A DNA stretch of 64,000 nt from Aplectana chamaeleonis. Taxonomy: Eukaryota; Nematoda; Chromadorea; Rhabditida; Cosmocercidae. How positions within the stretch are numbered: the first letter of the stretch is position 1; each line of letters starts with the position of its first letter. The stretch spans positions 1,384,501 to 1,448,500 of the forward strand of contig JAPDOI010000131.1 in the NCBI GenBank assembly GCA_029168955.1, read 5' to 3'. Shown piece by piece: positions 11,690 through 21,639 of the stretch. The position numbers and the translations under genes were made by a program. The notes beneath the pieces are model-generated. The model saw only the letters and a list, made by a program, of their open reading frames with translations, ran no database searches and was not told where the DNA came from.

Positions 11690-12262
11690 AGACATGCATG
11701 AACGCTGCGAAGGTCAGGTAGCCGCTCCGCGTCCTATGCGCGCAGCGTCGAGAGACGGGAAGGCCTCTAAGTGCATGGCGTATATTTGTGTGTCGCGGAC
11801 GTAAATGAACGTTCTTCAATAAACTGTACGCCTAGGCGTGAATACGCGGGGCGATGAAGGCTCCCTGTCGTCTGAAGCTAAAAAAACTGAATAAAAAATC
11901 CTTGGGACGCGATGGCATAGAAAAATAGTATCGTGTTTCATGATGCAGGCCAAACAGAGGAGGAAACAGGTCGAGCGAGCGAATGAGAAAGTGGCGAATG
12001 ATAAGTGAGGGCAATAAAAATTCGGAACGTGCTAAGATGAGAAATGGTAGGATCACATACAGATGTCATATACACAATAGGGCTGATAAAAGCGACTGGG
12101 ATGACAAAAACAGCCGCTAGGCATAGAGTTTACTGCAAAGTGCATTTACGCCCGCCACACACCATCATACGCCATCCGCTTCGGCGCCGTCTCGTAACTC
12201 GACGCTGCGCGCATAGGAAGTGGCTCCTTGACCATCTTCGCAGCGTTCATGCTTTTTCTCTC
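11690..12262. mobile_element. Foldback/MITE with about 150-bp arms
   Basis: The left arm 11690-11845 (CATGAACGCTGCGAAGG, TATGCGCGCAGCGTCGAG, GGCGTATATTTGTGTGT) matches the reverse complement of 12112-12262 with scattered changes. The internal 270 bases show no coding sign. Confidence 0.8.
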
Positions 12263-12296
12263 CCATTTCCCCAACACCCAGAGAGAATTCTGTCGC

Positions 12297-12500
12297 TAGG
12301 CTAGCATTTTCCGGTTGGTGAACTGCAGCGGCAGGCACACCCACCAGTCATTCCAGATTTCGTAGAGCGCAAACTTTCCAGGCCATTCAACGCGTTTAGC
12401 AGATTCGCGGTAGAGCTCAGGCGCGGAGAACCTCGAAACTGAAGATCGCGCAGTGGAGGTTCTGGAAGCAGGCACTAGGTTTGCTATAGGTTCGCAGATA
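12297..12500 (-). CDS. Unrecognised short open frame (possible exon)
   Basis: The minus strand is open for about 67 codons, including SVSRFSAPELYRESAKRVEW, PGKFALYEIWNDWW and VCLPLQFTNRKM, and stops just at the end of the neighbouring foldback. There is no methionine near its start, so it would need to be an internal or terminal exon. Composition is GC-rich and protein-like, but I cannot name a family. Confidence 0.2.
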
Positions 12501-12619
12501 GTTAGCTACAAAATTGATCAGAGGCTTTCTCTTGGATGGGGGTTGTCAACATCGTACTTTGGTGAAGGGGAATACCAGCGATGAGAACATTTACAACGAC
12601 TTCTCTCATCATTTCCCAT

Positions 12620-12790
12620 GAGTACTCAGGCCATGGACCAAACCATCGCTCCGAGCGGGACCGGAGAGCACCCGAGCCGCGCTGTCTCTCCGCTCCGAGC
12701 GAAAATTAGTCATCTACTCGGGTCACAGCAACCGCTCTCCGGGCGACAGCAGTTCCGCTCGGAGCGATCTTTGGTCCCAACTAGCACTGC
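12620..12790. repeat. Short inverted repeat (CGCTCCGAGCGG family)
   Basis: CCAAACCATCGCTCCGAGCG at the left is mirrored by CGCTCGGAGCGATCTTTGG at the right. A half-copy of the same sequence (GCCGCTCGGAGCGATGGTTT) lies at about 17478-17498, so this is a dispersed family. Confidence 0.6.
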
Positions 12791-13043
12791 GGTGGCTCTT
12801 CGGGCGAATGAGCGTAGCTTCACCGACGGCTTACCTTCGTTTATTTACTTGTTTCTGCTTCTCTATATCGCTCTCTTTACTCTTCCGCCTTCTCCCAATC
12901 CTCCTTTTCTTCCTCTCCTTTTCCCTCATTTTCCCCACTTCTTCCTATATTCTGGAGTAACAAATTTTTTCTATCTAGCGCTGCCTTCCACTTGGTCCAA
13001 AGCCTGCTTGTTTGCGAAATATATGCTATATTCGTGAGTAATC

Positions 13044-13905
13044 TTCAGTACTGTGTATCTTTGAGTGATCTATTTACGTTGAGGTAAACCACCAAACCTG
13101 CCATAGTTGACAGAATATCTGAGCCACCTTAGAACTAGATGATAGCGTTTGCGAAAATTTTCGACAGGGTATTCGATGATTTTGACTGATTTTGTGATTT
13201 TGTAGCTTCGGTATTTTCTGACTCATCCAAGAAGTTCAGGCCTCGAAGCTCCAGAGTTATGTATAAGGGCTAGGTCTTTAACCAATAGTTTTTTCGAAAA
13301 TTATCGACCGTTTTTTTTTTTGAAAATTAGATTCTCGCCATCTCATCAATTTTCAAATAACGATTAATAATTGAGGAAAAAATAATATCGATTAGGAACT
13401 TAGCCGCATAAATCCTAACGATACTTCGCGTTCTCCATTGAAGCTTGGTGCAAACTCGGTCAACGTACATATGTTATATCTTGTGGCACCGAGTTTGCGT
13501 CAACCTTCAATAGGGAACGCAAAGTATAACTAGCATCCATGCCAACGTTATAACGGCTAAGTTCCTAGTCGAAAGTATTTTTTTTCTCAATTATTAATCG
13601 TTATTTGAAAATTGATGAGAAGGCGAGAATCTAATTTTCAAAAAAATTAATAATAGTCGAAAAATACTATTGGTTAAGGACTTGACCATTATACATATCT
13701 TTGGAGCTTCGGGGCCTAAGCTTATCGGATAAGTAAGAAGAGACCGGGCTGCAAAATCACAAAATCAGCTAAGAATCATTAATTACGCTCTGTTTCGCAG
13801 ATGCTATCATCTAGTTCTAAGGTGGCTCAGATATCCTGTCAACTATGGCAGGTTTGGTGGTTTACTCAAAAGTAAAGAGAAGCACTCAAAGATACAAAGT
13901 ACTGG
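13044..13905. mobile_element. Long near-perfect foldback element (862 bp)
   Basis: Arms 13044-13475 and 13480-13905 are reverse complements, with outer segments such as ACCACCAAACCTGCCATAGT and its mirror near 13845-13865. The centre carries CACCGAGTTTGCGTCAACCT and GGGAACGCAAAGTAT. Related sequence reappears at 15112-15150 and 54440-54495, so the core is a dispersed repeat. Confidence 0.85.
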
Positions 13906-14057
13906 AGATGGTGCGAAACTAGTCGAAGTGGGCCACTCAGAATTCAAATGAGGGATGGATGAATCATACCGTTCTCAGAAATCGATCTAGTTCCATGAAA
14001 TTTCCAGGAAATAAGAGTGATAACGTTATCACAATTCTGATAATCGAAGAAATTTTT

Positions 14058-14130
14058 ATTTTCATGGATGAATCTTTCAATGTCTATGGGTAATTCTATT
14101 TTCATGGATGAATCTTTCAATGTCTATGGG
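14058..14130 (+). repeat. 40-bp direct duplication
   Basis: ATTTTCATGGATGAATCTTT...GTCTATGGG occurs twice, back to back, with identical sequence apart from the short joint; this is a recent tandem duplication. Confidence 0.9.
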
Positions 14131-14317
14131 TTTTCGCCCCCCCCCAACTAGTTTTGCACCCTTAAGATTACCACTAGATTACAGCATATAATTAGCAATA
14201 AAGAAGGCTTTGGAACAAGTGAGAGGAAGCGTTAAATAGAAATACTGCACGAGACATAAATCCCGCGCATGCAATGGGCCCGAGAACGGCCCGGGGCTAA
14301 CGATCAGGGGTGTGCGT

Positions 14318-14420
14318 AATTACGGTTTACGATTTGCGATTCTACGATTTACGGTGTTTTTAGGTCTCGTAATTACGGTTTACAATTTACGACATTTTGG
14401 ACCGTAAATCGTAATTTTTC
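14318..14420 (+). repeat. Left subterminal TTTACGA repeat module
   Basis: Repeats of TTACGGTTTACGATT are interrupted by a CGGTGTTTTTAGGTC spacer (14352-14366). The same layout occurs in direct orientation at 16058-16125. Confidence 0.8.
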
Positions 14421-15157
14421 ATAAATAAAAATACATGCAATAGAAATGAATCACAAGACATCTCCAATTGACCTGCTCTAATCCCACTTTGTGTATACTA
14501 ATGTTTTTGGTCAGGAGAGTGGACCAATCAACTGTCCTGATTCCTATAACCAAATTGGTGTCAAGGCATCGAGCGAAGCAGTCTAATAAATCAAAAAATT
14601 GCTTCAGATAATGCTCCTGGCCCGCCTTTTGAGTAGATTACGGCTACTTAGAGTCCACAAAAATCAATAAGAGGATTGATCGTTTTTTACCCTAAAAGTT
14701 TGGAGCTAAAAATTGTTTCCACTAGTTAATTTTTCTTCTTCGGCAGCAAGCGGACACTGCGTGGTACTTTAAAAGCTTATCTTCGCCCTTTTTCTGAAAC
14801 TGCTATCTCTCACAAATGCGGTGGGGCGCATTGGTTATATTTCTTAACTATAGGGACCAAACTGCACGAAGCGGCGGAAATTAGAAAGCGATTTTATTGT
14901 GCTTACGTTGTCTTTGATAAACTACGGTATCGTCATCATAAAGTTACGATTTTGCAAGTGATTCGGTGGATACAGGCAAAATAACATGTGCTGGGCGACC
15001 GATACTGTGCTCTAGATAATATAGAGTTGGGCCGTATCGAACGGATGCTTTGCGATCTCTATTGGAAGTTGGCGAAAGTTTGGTGCCATATTTTTGACGT
15101 ACGTGCACCGAGTTTGAGCCAACCTTCAGTAGGGAACTCGAAGTACATAATGTACTT

Positions 15158-15352
15158 TGGTTAGGTCCGTGGCTTGTTTCCTCAGGAAAAAAAAACATTA
15201 AAATTCAAATCGCGGGTGTCGCGGCGGTTTCAATCTCACCAGCGGCTGGCTAGTAAATACCAGCGAGCCGCTTCAAACCGCTGCGCCAGCCGCGGTTTAA
15301 ATTTTAATGTTTTTTCCTGAGGGAACAAGCCACGGACCTAACTATACATATC
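15158..15352. mobile_element. Nested foldback MITE
   Basis: TTAGGTCCGTGGCTTG and TCCTCAGGAAAAA at the left are mirrored by TTTTTTCCTGAGG and CAAGCCACGGACCTAA at the right. A CCAGCGGCTGG-type loop lies between. It sits inside the hAT-like element, and a motif from the 13-kb foldback core (about 15112-15150) lies directly left of it. Confidence 0.75.
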
Positions 15353-16057
15353 AGTGCGATCCTTTCCGACTATATAATGGGTGTTGCCGTTGCGCCAGCA
15401 AATGAGAGGAGTTCTCAAATTCAGCCGTTGATAATCGCTCAAATATGGTCATTTTTGCTCGTTTTAACGCTTACAACGGCGTTAGCGTTTTGGGAGAGGC
15501 ATTACAAGTATAATTGGGTCCCTGTTGCCCAGCAGATACGCGGACAACTGAATCGGACTTCCGCATTTCTCAAGATCTGGGGAGGAGTTGTGGAATGAGT
15601 GATGAGGGAAAGGAGAGAAATACGGGTAAGACGGTCCCATTAGGCCAATGGTTTTTTTTGCGACACGCGGTCGCGTCGCTCTACACAGCGGCAGCGACCG
15701 CTTCCCGCCCTTCAAACCTGCCACATTGAAGGTGTGCTGCACAGCGACAGGCTTCGGCACATTTGCAGTATGTTAGTCCTCCGCGACACGTCGCTGCGGC
15801 CCACGCGCGATAAATGTTCCTACGACAGCCGATGCCGCTGCTCCGATACGGGTCCAACCGCGATTTGTGCTAGATTTCATTCCAGTCGCTCATGACAGCG
15901 ACAAAGTATGCCATCCCTCTTGAACCTGGTTAGCTGTCAAATTCTGAATGCATCCAAATATGTGTGTATGTACTAAGTACGTGAAACGGTGGACAGTAGG
16001 TACTTTCTCTTGCTTCGCCATAGTAATAATAGTTGTAGTGGTTATTGTTATTAGTTC

Positions 16058-16125
16058 CTGTTTACGATTTACGATTCACGGTGGTTTTGTCGTGATTACG
16101 GTTTACGGTTTACGAAATTTGAAAT
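16058..16125 (+). repeat. Right subterminal TTTACGA repeat module
   Basis: TTTACGATTTACGATTCACG, a GGTGGTTTTGTCG spacer, then ATTACGGTTTACGGTTTACG. Orientation equals the left module. Confidence 0.8.
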
Positions 16126-16249
16126 TCTATTTACGCACACCCTTGCTAGCGATGGTATTGATAATATTAGGGACAGCTGGTACTGCCGGTAGGGGGCACC
16201 GCGGCAGTAGCGGCTGTCACTAATATTATCAATGCCATCGTTAGCCTAA

Positions 16250-16515
16250 TGCCTAACGCAAGCTGGGATTCCTTCAAATATTCGACTAGAGATCATACGA
16301 CCCTAGACAACAGGATTACCCAATGTAAGTTTGGAGCATGTTGAGAACTAACTTTGCGAGTAGGAAGTGGGTAAAATAGCAGTATATGGGTTTCGGTGTG
16401 TTGTGCGTGCCGGGCTTCTATCAAAACGTGTCTTCCTCAAAACCTGCGTGAGCGTGAATAAAAAATACAAATTAGGCGATTGAACGAGATGAGCAAAGAA
16501 CGCTCCGCACCGCCA
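16250..16515. other. Unassigned spacer
   Basis: No feature recognised between the hairpin and the minisatellite. Confidence 0.4.
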
Positions 16516-16519
16516 TTAG

Positions 16520-17155
16520 GCTGCCTATGGAGCGCTACTCATTTTCCATGATGCGGCGTACGCTTCTCATGGTGCGCGACTCATTTGCCATGATGCGCGC
16601 ACACTTTTCAAAATGCGCAACTCAATTTTCCATGACGCGGCGCACGCTTCTCATGGTGCACGAATCATTTTTCATGACGCGGCGCACGCTTCTCATGGTG
16701 CGCGATTCAATTTCCATGGCGCGGAGCACACTTCTCATGGTGCGCGATTCATTTCCTATGACGCGGCGCACGCTTCTCATGGTGCGCCATTAACTTTTCA
16801 TGATGCGGCGCACGCTCCTCATTGTGCGCGATTGAATTTCCATGATGCGGAGCACACTTCTCATGGTGCGCGCTTCATTTTCTATGACGCGGAGCACGCT
16901 TATCATGGTGCGCAACTCTTTTCCACAACGCGATACACGGTTTTCATGGAGCGTCACTCAGTTTCCATGATACGGAACACGCTTCTAATAATGCAGGACC
17001 CATTTGCACGACGCGACGTACGCTTCTCGTAAGGCGCGACTCATGTTCAACTATGTATAGCACGCTTCTCATCAAGCGTCAGCCATTTTCAAGGACGTGG
17101 TACACGCTCCGCATTAATGGCTACTCGTTTTTTTGTGACGCGACGCAAGTTTCTC
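16520..17155 (+). repeat. 42-bp minisatellite built of two 21-bp half-units
   Basis: About 15 diverged copies of a 42-bp unit. One half reads CATGACGCGGCGCACGCTTCT and the other resembles CATGGTGCGCGATTCATTT. Because 42 is divisible by three, two plus-strand frames stay open by chance and give 14-residue repeats (RRTLLMVRDSF); these are artefacts, not a protein. Copies near 17000-17155 are the most diverged. Confidence 0.9.
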
Positions 17156-17329
17156 ATGAAACGCTCTCTAGCTCTCCACAATGCTCCCCGCAACACTAAC
17201 CCCGCCCACATTTTGCAACTCAGAGAGTCGACCACAGAGGATAAGGACGGAGGATCACTGAGGCTTTTGAAAGCGCTAATAATACAGTTGGCAGGGGAAC
17301 TCCATGCTGGGTCCGTGATTGCAGGGTAC

Positions 17330-17515
17330 AAAGTGCCAACACTGCTCGCACTGCTGTCGCCCCGAGAGCGACCGGACAGCGGCCGAGGGGCGGACTGGCA
17401 ACGGACAGGGACCGCCGTGCCAGTTGGCCCCTCTGCCGCTGTCCGGGCGATGACGTCATAATTGGGAGGAGCCGGTGCCGCTCGGAGCGATGGTTTGCCT
17501 GAGTATGTGAACTTG
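17330..17515. repeat. GC-rich imperfect palindrome with CGCTCCGAGCGG half-copy
   Basis: ACAGCGGCCGAGGGG and CCCCTCTGCCGCTGT face each other around GGGACCGCC. The right edge repeats the 12.6-kb family in reverse orientation. Confidence 0.5.
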
Positions 17516-17529
17516 AACAACGTGAACAT

Positions 17530-17817
17530 AACTACTCTGCTTATCTGGGTCTAATTCCGGTCCGCAATTGCGTCTCGACACGCTTTGCGGCCGCGCGCTT
17601 TCAAGTCGGAAGAGTTTCCAGCACCGCAGCTGCCGATCTGTTGACTCTAGGTGGGTTTTAGAAACTGGAAACTGAACAAAAGTCAAGAAAAATGGATGAA
17701 AAAGCCATATCGAGTTGGCTTTGGAGCTGGAAACTCGATTGACTCGAGCGCGTGCGGTCGCAAGGCGTGTCGAGATGCAATTGCGGACCGGAATTTGACC
17801 CAGATAAGCACAGTACT
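17530..17817. mobile_element. Foldback MITE in an intron of the FkbM-type gene
   Basis: TGCTTATCTGGGTC, TTCCGGTCCGCAATTGC and TCTCGACACGC at 17537-17625 are mirrored at 17728-17814. It lies just 3' of the 17862-18030 exon on the minus strand, so it would be in the next intron. Confidence 0.8.
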
Positions 17818-17861
17818 GAAGCTGTCGTAGAACATTCGTGGAATGAAAATAATAAACGCAC

Positions 17862-18590
17862 CTTCAATGTCAATTTTTAATATTTCGATATCTGGTATTC
17901 CGTCCAATCCCATCAGATCTTCCATAGTGTACTCTCCCTTAGCCTTGTTGGTTTCCGCACCAATTTTAGCCACTCTGGACTTCGCTCTCACAGTTTTCAG
18001 GGTAGACAGTGTGAGAGAACTCTGTTCATTCTAAAAACACTGTTTTAACGAAAATTTCTTCTCAGGTTTGAAAGGTGCAAACGAAGTTACACTCTCAATT
18101 TGGCTGATTAGTCCGTGCGGTTGAATTCTATAAGATGGAAACATAATATTAAGATATATAATGAATGGGTTCATTTACGACTCAGAAGACACAAAATAGA
18201 ATCCAGATAAATAGCGCTATTCATTAGTTCCATAGTGTTACACAATACAGTCCAGTGGAAACAACACCATCAAATGGTTTTTGGCAACAACGAAGGCGGA
18301 GCTCAGTTTGTATCATAAATACGGCATTTCGAGTTTCGAGATCGACATGAAATTCAGGTGAAATCAATTAATCGAAAGAAGCTGTATGAGAAAGTTTTTA
18401 TAGAGGCCCGCAACCGCACGGACTTATTGATTAGTGCCCATTCGGACACACGTATATAACGAATAAAAAAATGCGTACCATGTCGTATGCGAAAAGCTTG
18501 CAACGTTTCCGTGTCATATGCTGTAGCTCGTGTTCAAAAGTAATCTCATTATGCATTCCAAGAGAAATTATATTGCACTTCGTGGGAATC
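17862..18590 (-). CDS. FkbM-domain methyltransferase-like gene, two internal exons
   Basis: Two minus-strand exons join in phase. Exon A (18590-18479, 112 nt) follows a pyrimidine tract ending AAG and ends at GT in ATG|GTACGC; it encodes IPTKCNIISLGMHNEITFE then LQHMTRKRCKLFAYDM. Exon B (18030-17862, 169 nt) follows TTTTTAG and ends GAAG|GTGCGT; it encodes TLSTLKTVRAKSRVAKIGAE, GEYTMEDLMGLDGIPDIEIL and KIDIEG. The CNIISLG segment and the ILK-IDIEG segment match the layout of the Methyltransf_21/FkbM fold: the first is the SAM-binding start, and the DIEG is the conserved acidic turn before the GE motif. Such proteins are expected to be SAM-dependent methyltransferases; the substrate is unknown in nematodes. 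First and last exons are not identified. The 448-nt intron carries an inverted repeat, and a 4.5-kb transposon lies 150 bases upstream of exon A. Intact splice sites and frame suggest a live gene, but a pseudogene cannot be excluded. Confidence 0.6.
18104..18436. repeat. Inverted repeat inside the FkbM-type intron
   Basis: CTGATTAGTCCGTGCGGTTG (18104-18123) is mirrored by CAACCGCACGGACTTATTG (about 18411-18430). The pair flanks about 270 bases without other features. Confidence 0.7.
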
Positions 18591-18834
18591 CTTGGAGAAA
18601 AAAATGTAGAAGAATAATGAAACTACCAAAGAGAATGGAAAAACGCTACATTCATCGAAGACAATCCCTTCAAGTCGTAAGAAAGGTTAGATGACTTACT
18701 GAGGGACTAGGAAAGTTGAAGGCGATTACACACTCCCCTCCTCAGACAATGGGGTGGACCAACCGCGGACATGTTCCGTACTGACCGCGTACAGGTTGCG
18801 TACCGACGGCGGGATGGGCGACGTTTGGAACGCA

Positions 18835-19285
18835 ATTTGACCGCGGCCGGTATGCAGTTCCACGGTCAGTACGGAATGCCACGCGGTTAGTACGCATCGC
18901 TGCGCGGTCGGTACGTATTGCCCCGCGGTCTGTACGCACTGTCACGCGGTCGGTACGCATTGTCACGCGGTTAGTAAGCATTGCCGCGCCGTCGGTACGT
19001 TTTGTGACGCGGTCAGAACGCAATGCAATGTGGTTAGTACGCATTGTCACGCGGTCAATACGTACTTCCATGCGGTCAGTACGCATTGCCACGCTGTTAG
19101 TACGTATCGTTGCGCCGTCGGTACGTCTGGCGACGCGGTCGGGACGCAATGCAACGTGGTTAGTACGCACTGCCACGCGGTCGATACGTCTTGCCACGCG
19201 GTCGTTACGCATTATCAGACTGTCGGTACGCCATTGACATGCGGTTGAGATGCATTGCGACGCGGTCTCGCTACCTCTGACCTCA
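18835..19285 (+). repeat. 21-bp subterminal array with about 126-bp higher-order period
   Basis: About 20 units like CACGCGGTCGGTACGCATTGC. A block from GACGCAATGCAA through GTGGTTAGTACGCA recurs about 127 bases apart (19011 and 19138), giving a six-unit higher-order repeat. The minus-strand frame with repeated RTDRVAMR is an artefact of the 21-bp period. Confidence 0.85.
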
Positions 19286-19504
19286 GCTCTGGCGTGCGAA
19301 GGACAACGGGAACATGGTATTTTCACAGCCTGTTACTTCACTGGGGAACACTGAAGCTGAAAATAGAAACTGAGGATGTTACTGTGATCAAACTCAAATA
19401 CTTCTTGTCCAATTTTATCAGTTTTTTGAAAATTTCCTCAGTCGTTACATGATCCGTGTAGTTTTGTGAAGAAAGCTGCAGCGCAGCTAAATACTATCCG
19501 AATA

Positions 19505-19712
19505 CGACTGTCCGCCCACGCGGTTGGCTAGCGTGTCGAGCGGCCGTCACTAGGGCATTTTTTGAACAAACCTACCCACACTGAGATACAGCTGACTGGG
19601 ATACTGTTCACTAGTTGTCTGATATTCCTGCTAATCGTTTCACAGTTCCAAAAAATACCTTAGCAACAGCCAATCAACACGCACGCCGACCGCGTGGGCG
19701 AACAGTCTCATT
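19505..19712. repeat. Short inverted repeat; half-copy at 37392-37440
   Basis: ACTGTCCGCCCACGCGGTTG at the left is mirrored by GACCGCGTGGGCGAACAGT at the right. A single diverged arm (GACACGCACGCCAACCGTGT) lies at about 37395-37415. Confidence 0.65.
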
Positions 19713-20632
19713 CGAACTGACTTTACGTAGCATGTGTGGAAGCCAGAAAACGTCAGGTTAGACTAACACCATATTTCTGGTTTTCCTTTTCGAGAATCTG
19801 GCTTCAGAGTGTTGATTACCTACCACCATAACAATTCTGATACTCTGCCGTGGACCTCAATCTTGACTCGAGCGATGCTTTACTTAAGCACCTCCGATTA
19901 GGGGCTTCTTGTCAACCTTCGCATACGAGCATGCGCGTCGCCCTTCCTACCTTGGTTACTTCACTTGGAAAGTTGGAGCTCTTCAGTGGTTGAGATCGTG
20001 TGATATGGCGCTTTTGGGTCAAACGCAACGGAAACGGAATTTGGTACGAACGGAAAGTAAAGCTGTGTCCATGGTATGCATTACGCCAAATCGAGACGCA
20101 TCGGTTGCACCTGCAGGCATAGCTAACGTCCACCATGGCTCTTCCGAGTGACTTCTTAATTTTAATTTTCTTCTGTACATTTCCACTGTTAAATTTTCTT
20201 ATGGTATTTTTTTATTGTGGTTTTAATAATCTTGATCATTTCACGTGGGCCTATAACGCTTCGATGTCGTTTGAGCTTTTGGCTCCAAAATTTGATTATC
20301 TTTTTCCAAGACAGAATTTTCACTTTCTTGGTTAAATCAACTTTCTACATTGTCTGATTTTCGATTTGATTTCTGATTTTGGATTCGATTCAATACATAC
20401 TATCAAAAGGCGAGAGTGAAAAGCGCGATTTCAAACGTGCTTTTTATCGCTCTGATGGGGGTTTTTCTTTTTTGGGTGGAAGTTCACTACAAAGTGCACA
20501 AACTGCTGAACGGATAAATTCAGCAAGTGTTAATCCACGAATGCGCAACAGTCTAATAAATTTGCAAAACGAAAACAATGAGAATGAAAAAAAACCTCCC
20601 CTCTTTGAAATAAATAGAACCCAACTCCTCTG

Positions 20633-21045
20633 GGGGTTTTGGCTGAGAAATTGCCGCGAAATAGCCCACCACACTCCGCATTGGCTCGTGGTTGGCTAAT
20701 TAGCGGCTTTTCACGAAAAGGACAAGAAATGGAAATAACCGAGAAATAACGAGAAATAACCACAAGTAACCAAGACGCAGCCGTCGCCGGCTTGCCGAGC
20801 CGCCATCCGGAGACGCCAGATAGTTAGGCGGGGTCTCCAGAGGCTGAGCGAGGCCCGTACCTCAAACTTTGGTAACCGATCCGGCGGAGGTGCTGAAATC
20901 TAAATCATGCATCTGTGATGCGTCGTATACTTACCTGGGGAGCACTATTTCTCGGCTATTTCCCGACGAGCATTATTCAACGGCTATTTCGCGGCTACTA
21001 CGCGGCACGCAGGCATTTTGCGGATATTTCTCGGTCAAATCTCTC
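20633..21045. repeat. Paired GAAATARCCG repeat blocks, inverted
   Basis: The left block (20645-20766) has GCCGCGAAATAGCCC and AACCGAGAAATAACGAGAAA. The right block (20944-21045) has the reverse complement type, TATTTCTCGGCTATTTCCCG and GCTATTTCGCGGC. This looks like the subterminal repeats of yet another element, but I could not define terminal repeats or a target duplication. Confidence 0.55.
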
Positions 21046-21639
21046 AGAGTCAGGGCCACCGAACCCGCAAATAAATAATGAAACCTTTTTTCCGTGATAA
21101 TAACTCCGATTTGGACTGCAAGAAAGTAAAACTAGGTGAATACTAACAATAGAAGCTGCTGCCATCAGCTAAATGTCGCAAAAAATTTCACAGCAAGTCT
21201 GAAAGCGTTTCAACAAAAATCGAGTTCAACCAAAAAAAAACTATCTGCAGAACCAGAACTTCGAAATTGGGGGCTCAAATGCTTTAACAACCTTAAACTG
21301 TGAGGAAACCAAGTGAAATGAATATTATTAATCAATCACAATAAACTACAACACCAGAATGATTCAACAAGAGAAAAATTAACAAAAAATTGAGAAAGGA
21401 GTAAATCCTCTCAAATTATTCAAAGAGTGCTGGGGGATGCTGAGGGAGTCGGGGGGAATCTGATCGATACGAGACAATGCTCAACATTGCATTGCTATGA
21501 CTGTGACAGATGATAACGTTCTACCGGGAAGAAGTCAGACTGTTTCCTCGCCGCGCGTGGTATCATTCCTGCCGTTTTCTCAGGGATTCCTCAGAGGGCA
21601 GTTCGGAGCATATGACCCCAGGGAGTATATTTGTATACG

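Larger units (their letters stand above)
14305..16146. mobile_element. hAT-like non-autonomous element with satellite-type ends (1842 bp)
   Basis: The ends CAGGGGTGTGCGTAA and TTTACGCACACCCTTG are inverted repeats flanked by CTAACGAT (14297-14304) and CTAGCGAT (16147-16154), an 8-bp duplication with one mismatch. TTTACGA/TTACGGT heptamers fill 14318-14420 and 16058-16125. A separate foldback (about 15158-15352) lies inside. No transposase is recognised; internal open frames lack motifs. Confidence 0.85.
14295..16249. repeat. Small hairpin element split by the hAT-like insertion
   Basis: 16155-16249 holds GGTATTGATAATATTAG and, after a GC-rich loop, CTAATATTATCAATGCC then ATCGTTAGCC. The outermost bases of the left arm (GGCTAACGAT) are at 14295-14304, on the far side of the hAT-like element. 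The ancestral hairpin is restored only if the insertion is removed. Confidence 0.75.

Noticed and set aside
15377..15760. Overlapping 71-92 codon frames on both strands inside the hAT-like element
   Set aside because: No transposase motif; frames overlap in several phases, so chance is likely.
16527..17032. Plus-strand open frames of 88 and 139 codons with repeated RTLLMVRDS
   Set aside because: Produced by a 42-bp minisatellite whose period is a multiple of three; no other sign of coding.
18742..19326. 194-codon minus-strand frame rich in RTDRVAMR repeats
   Set aside because: A reading of the 21-bp subterminal array; several frames are open at once on both strands.
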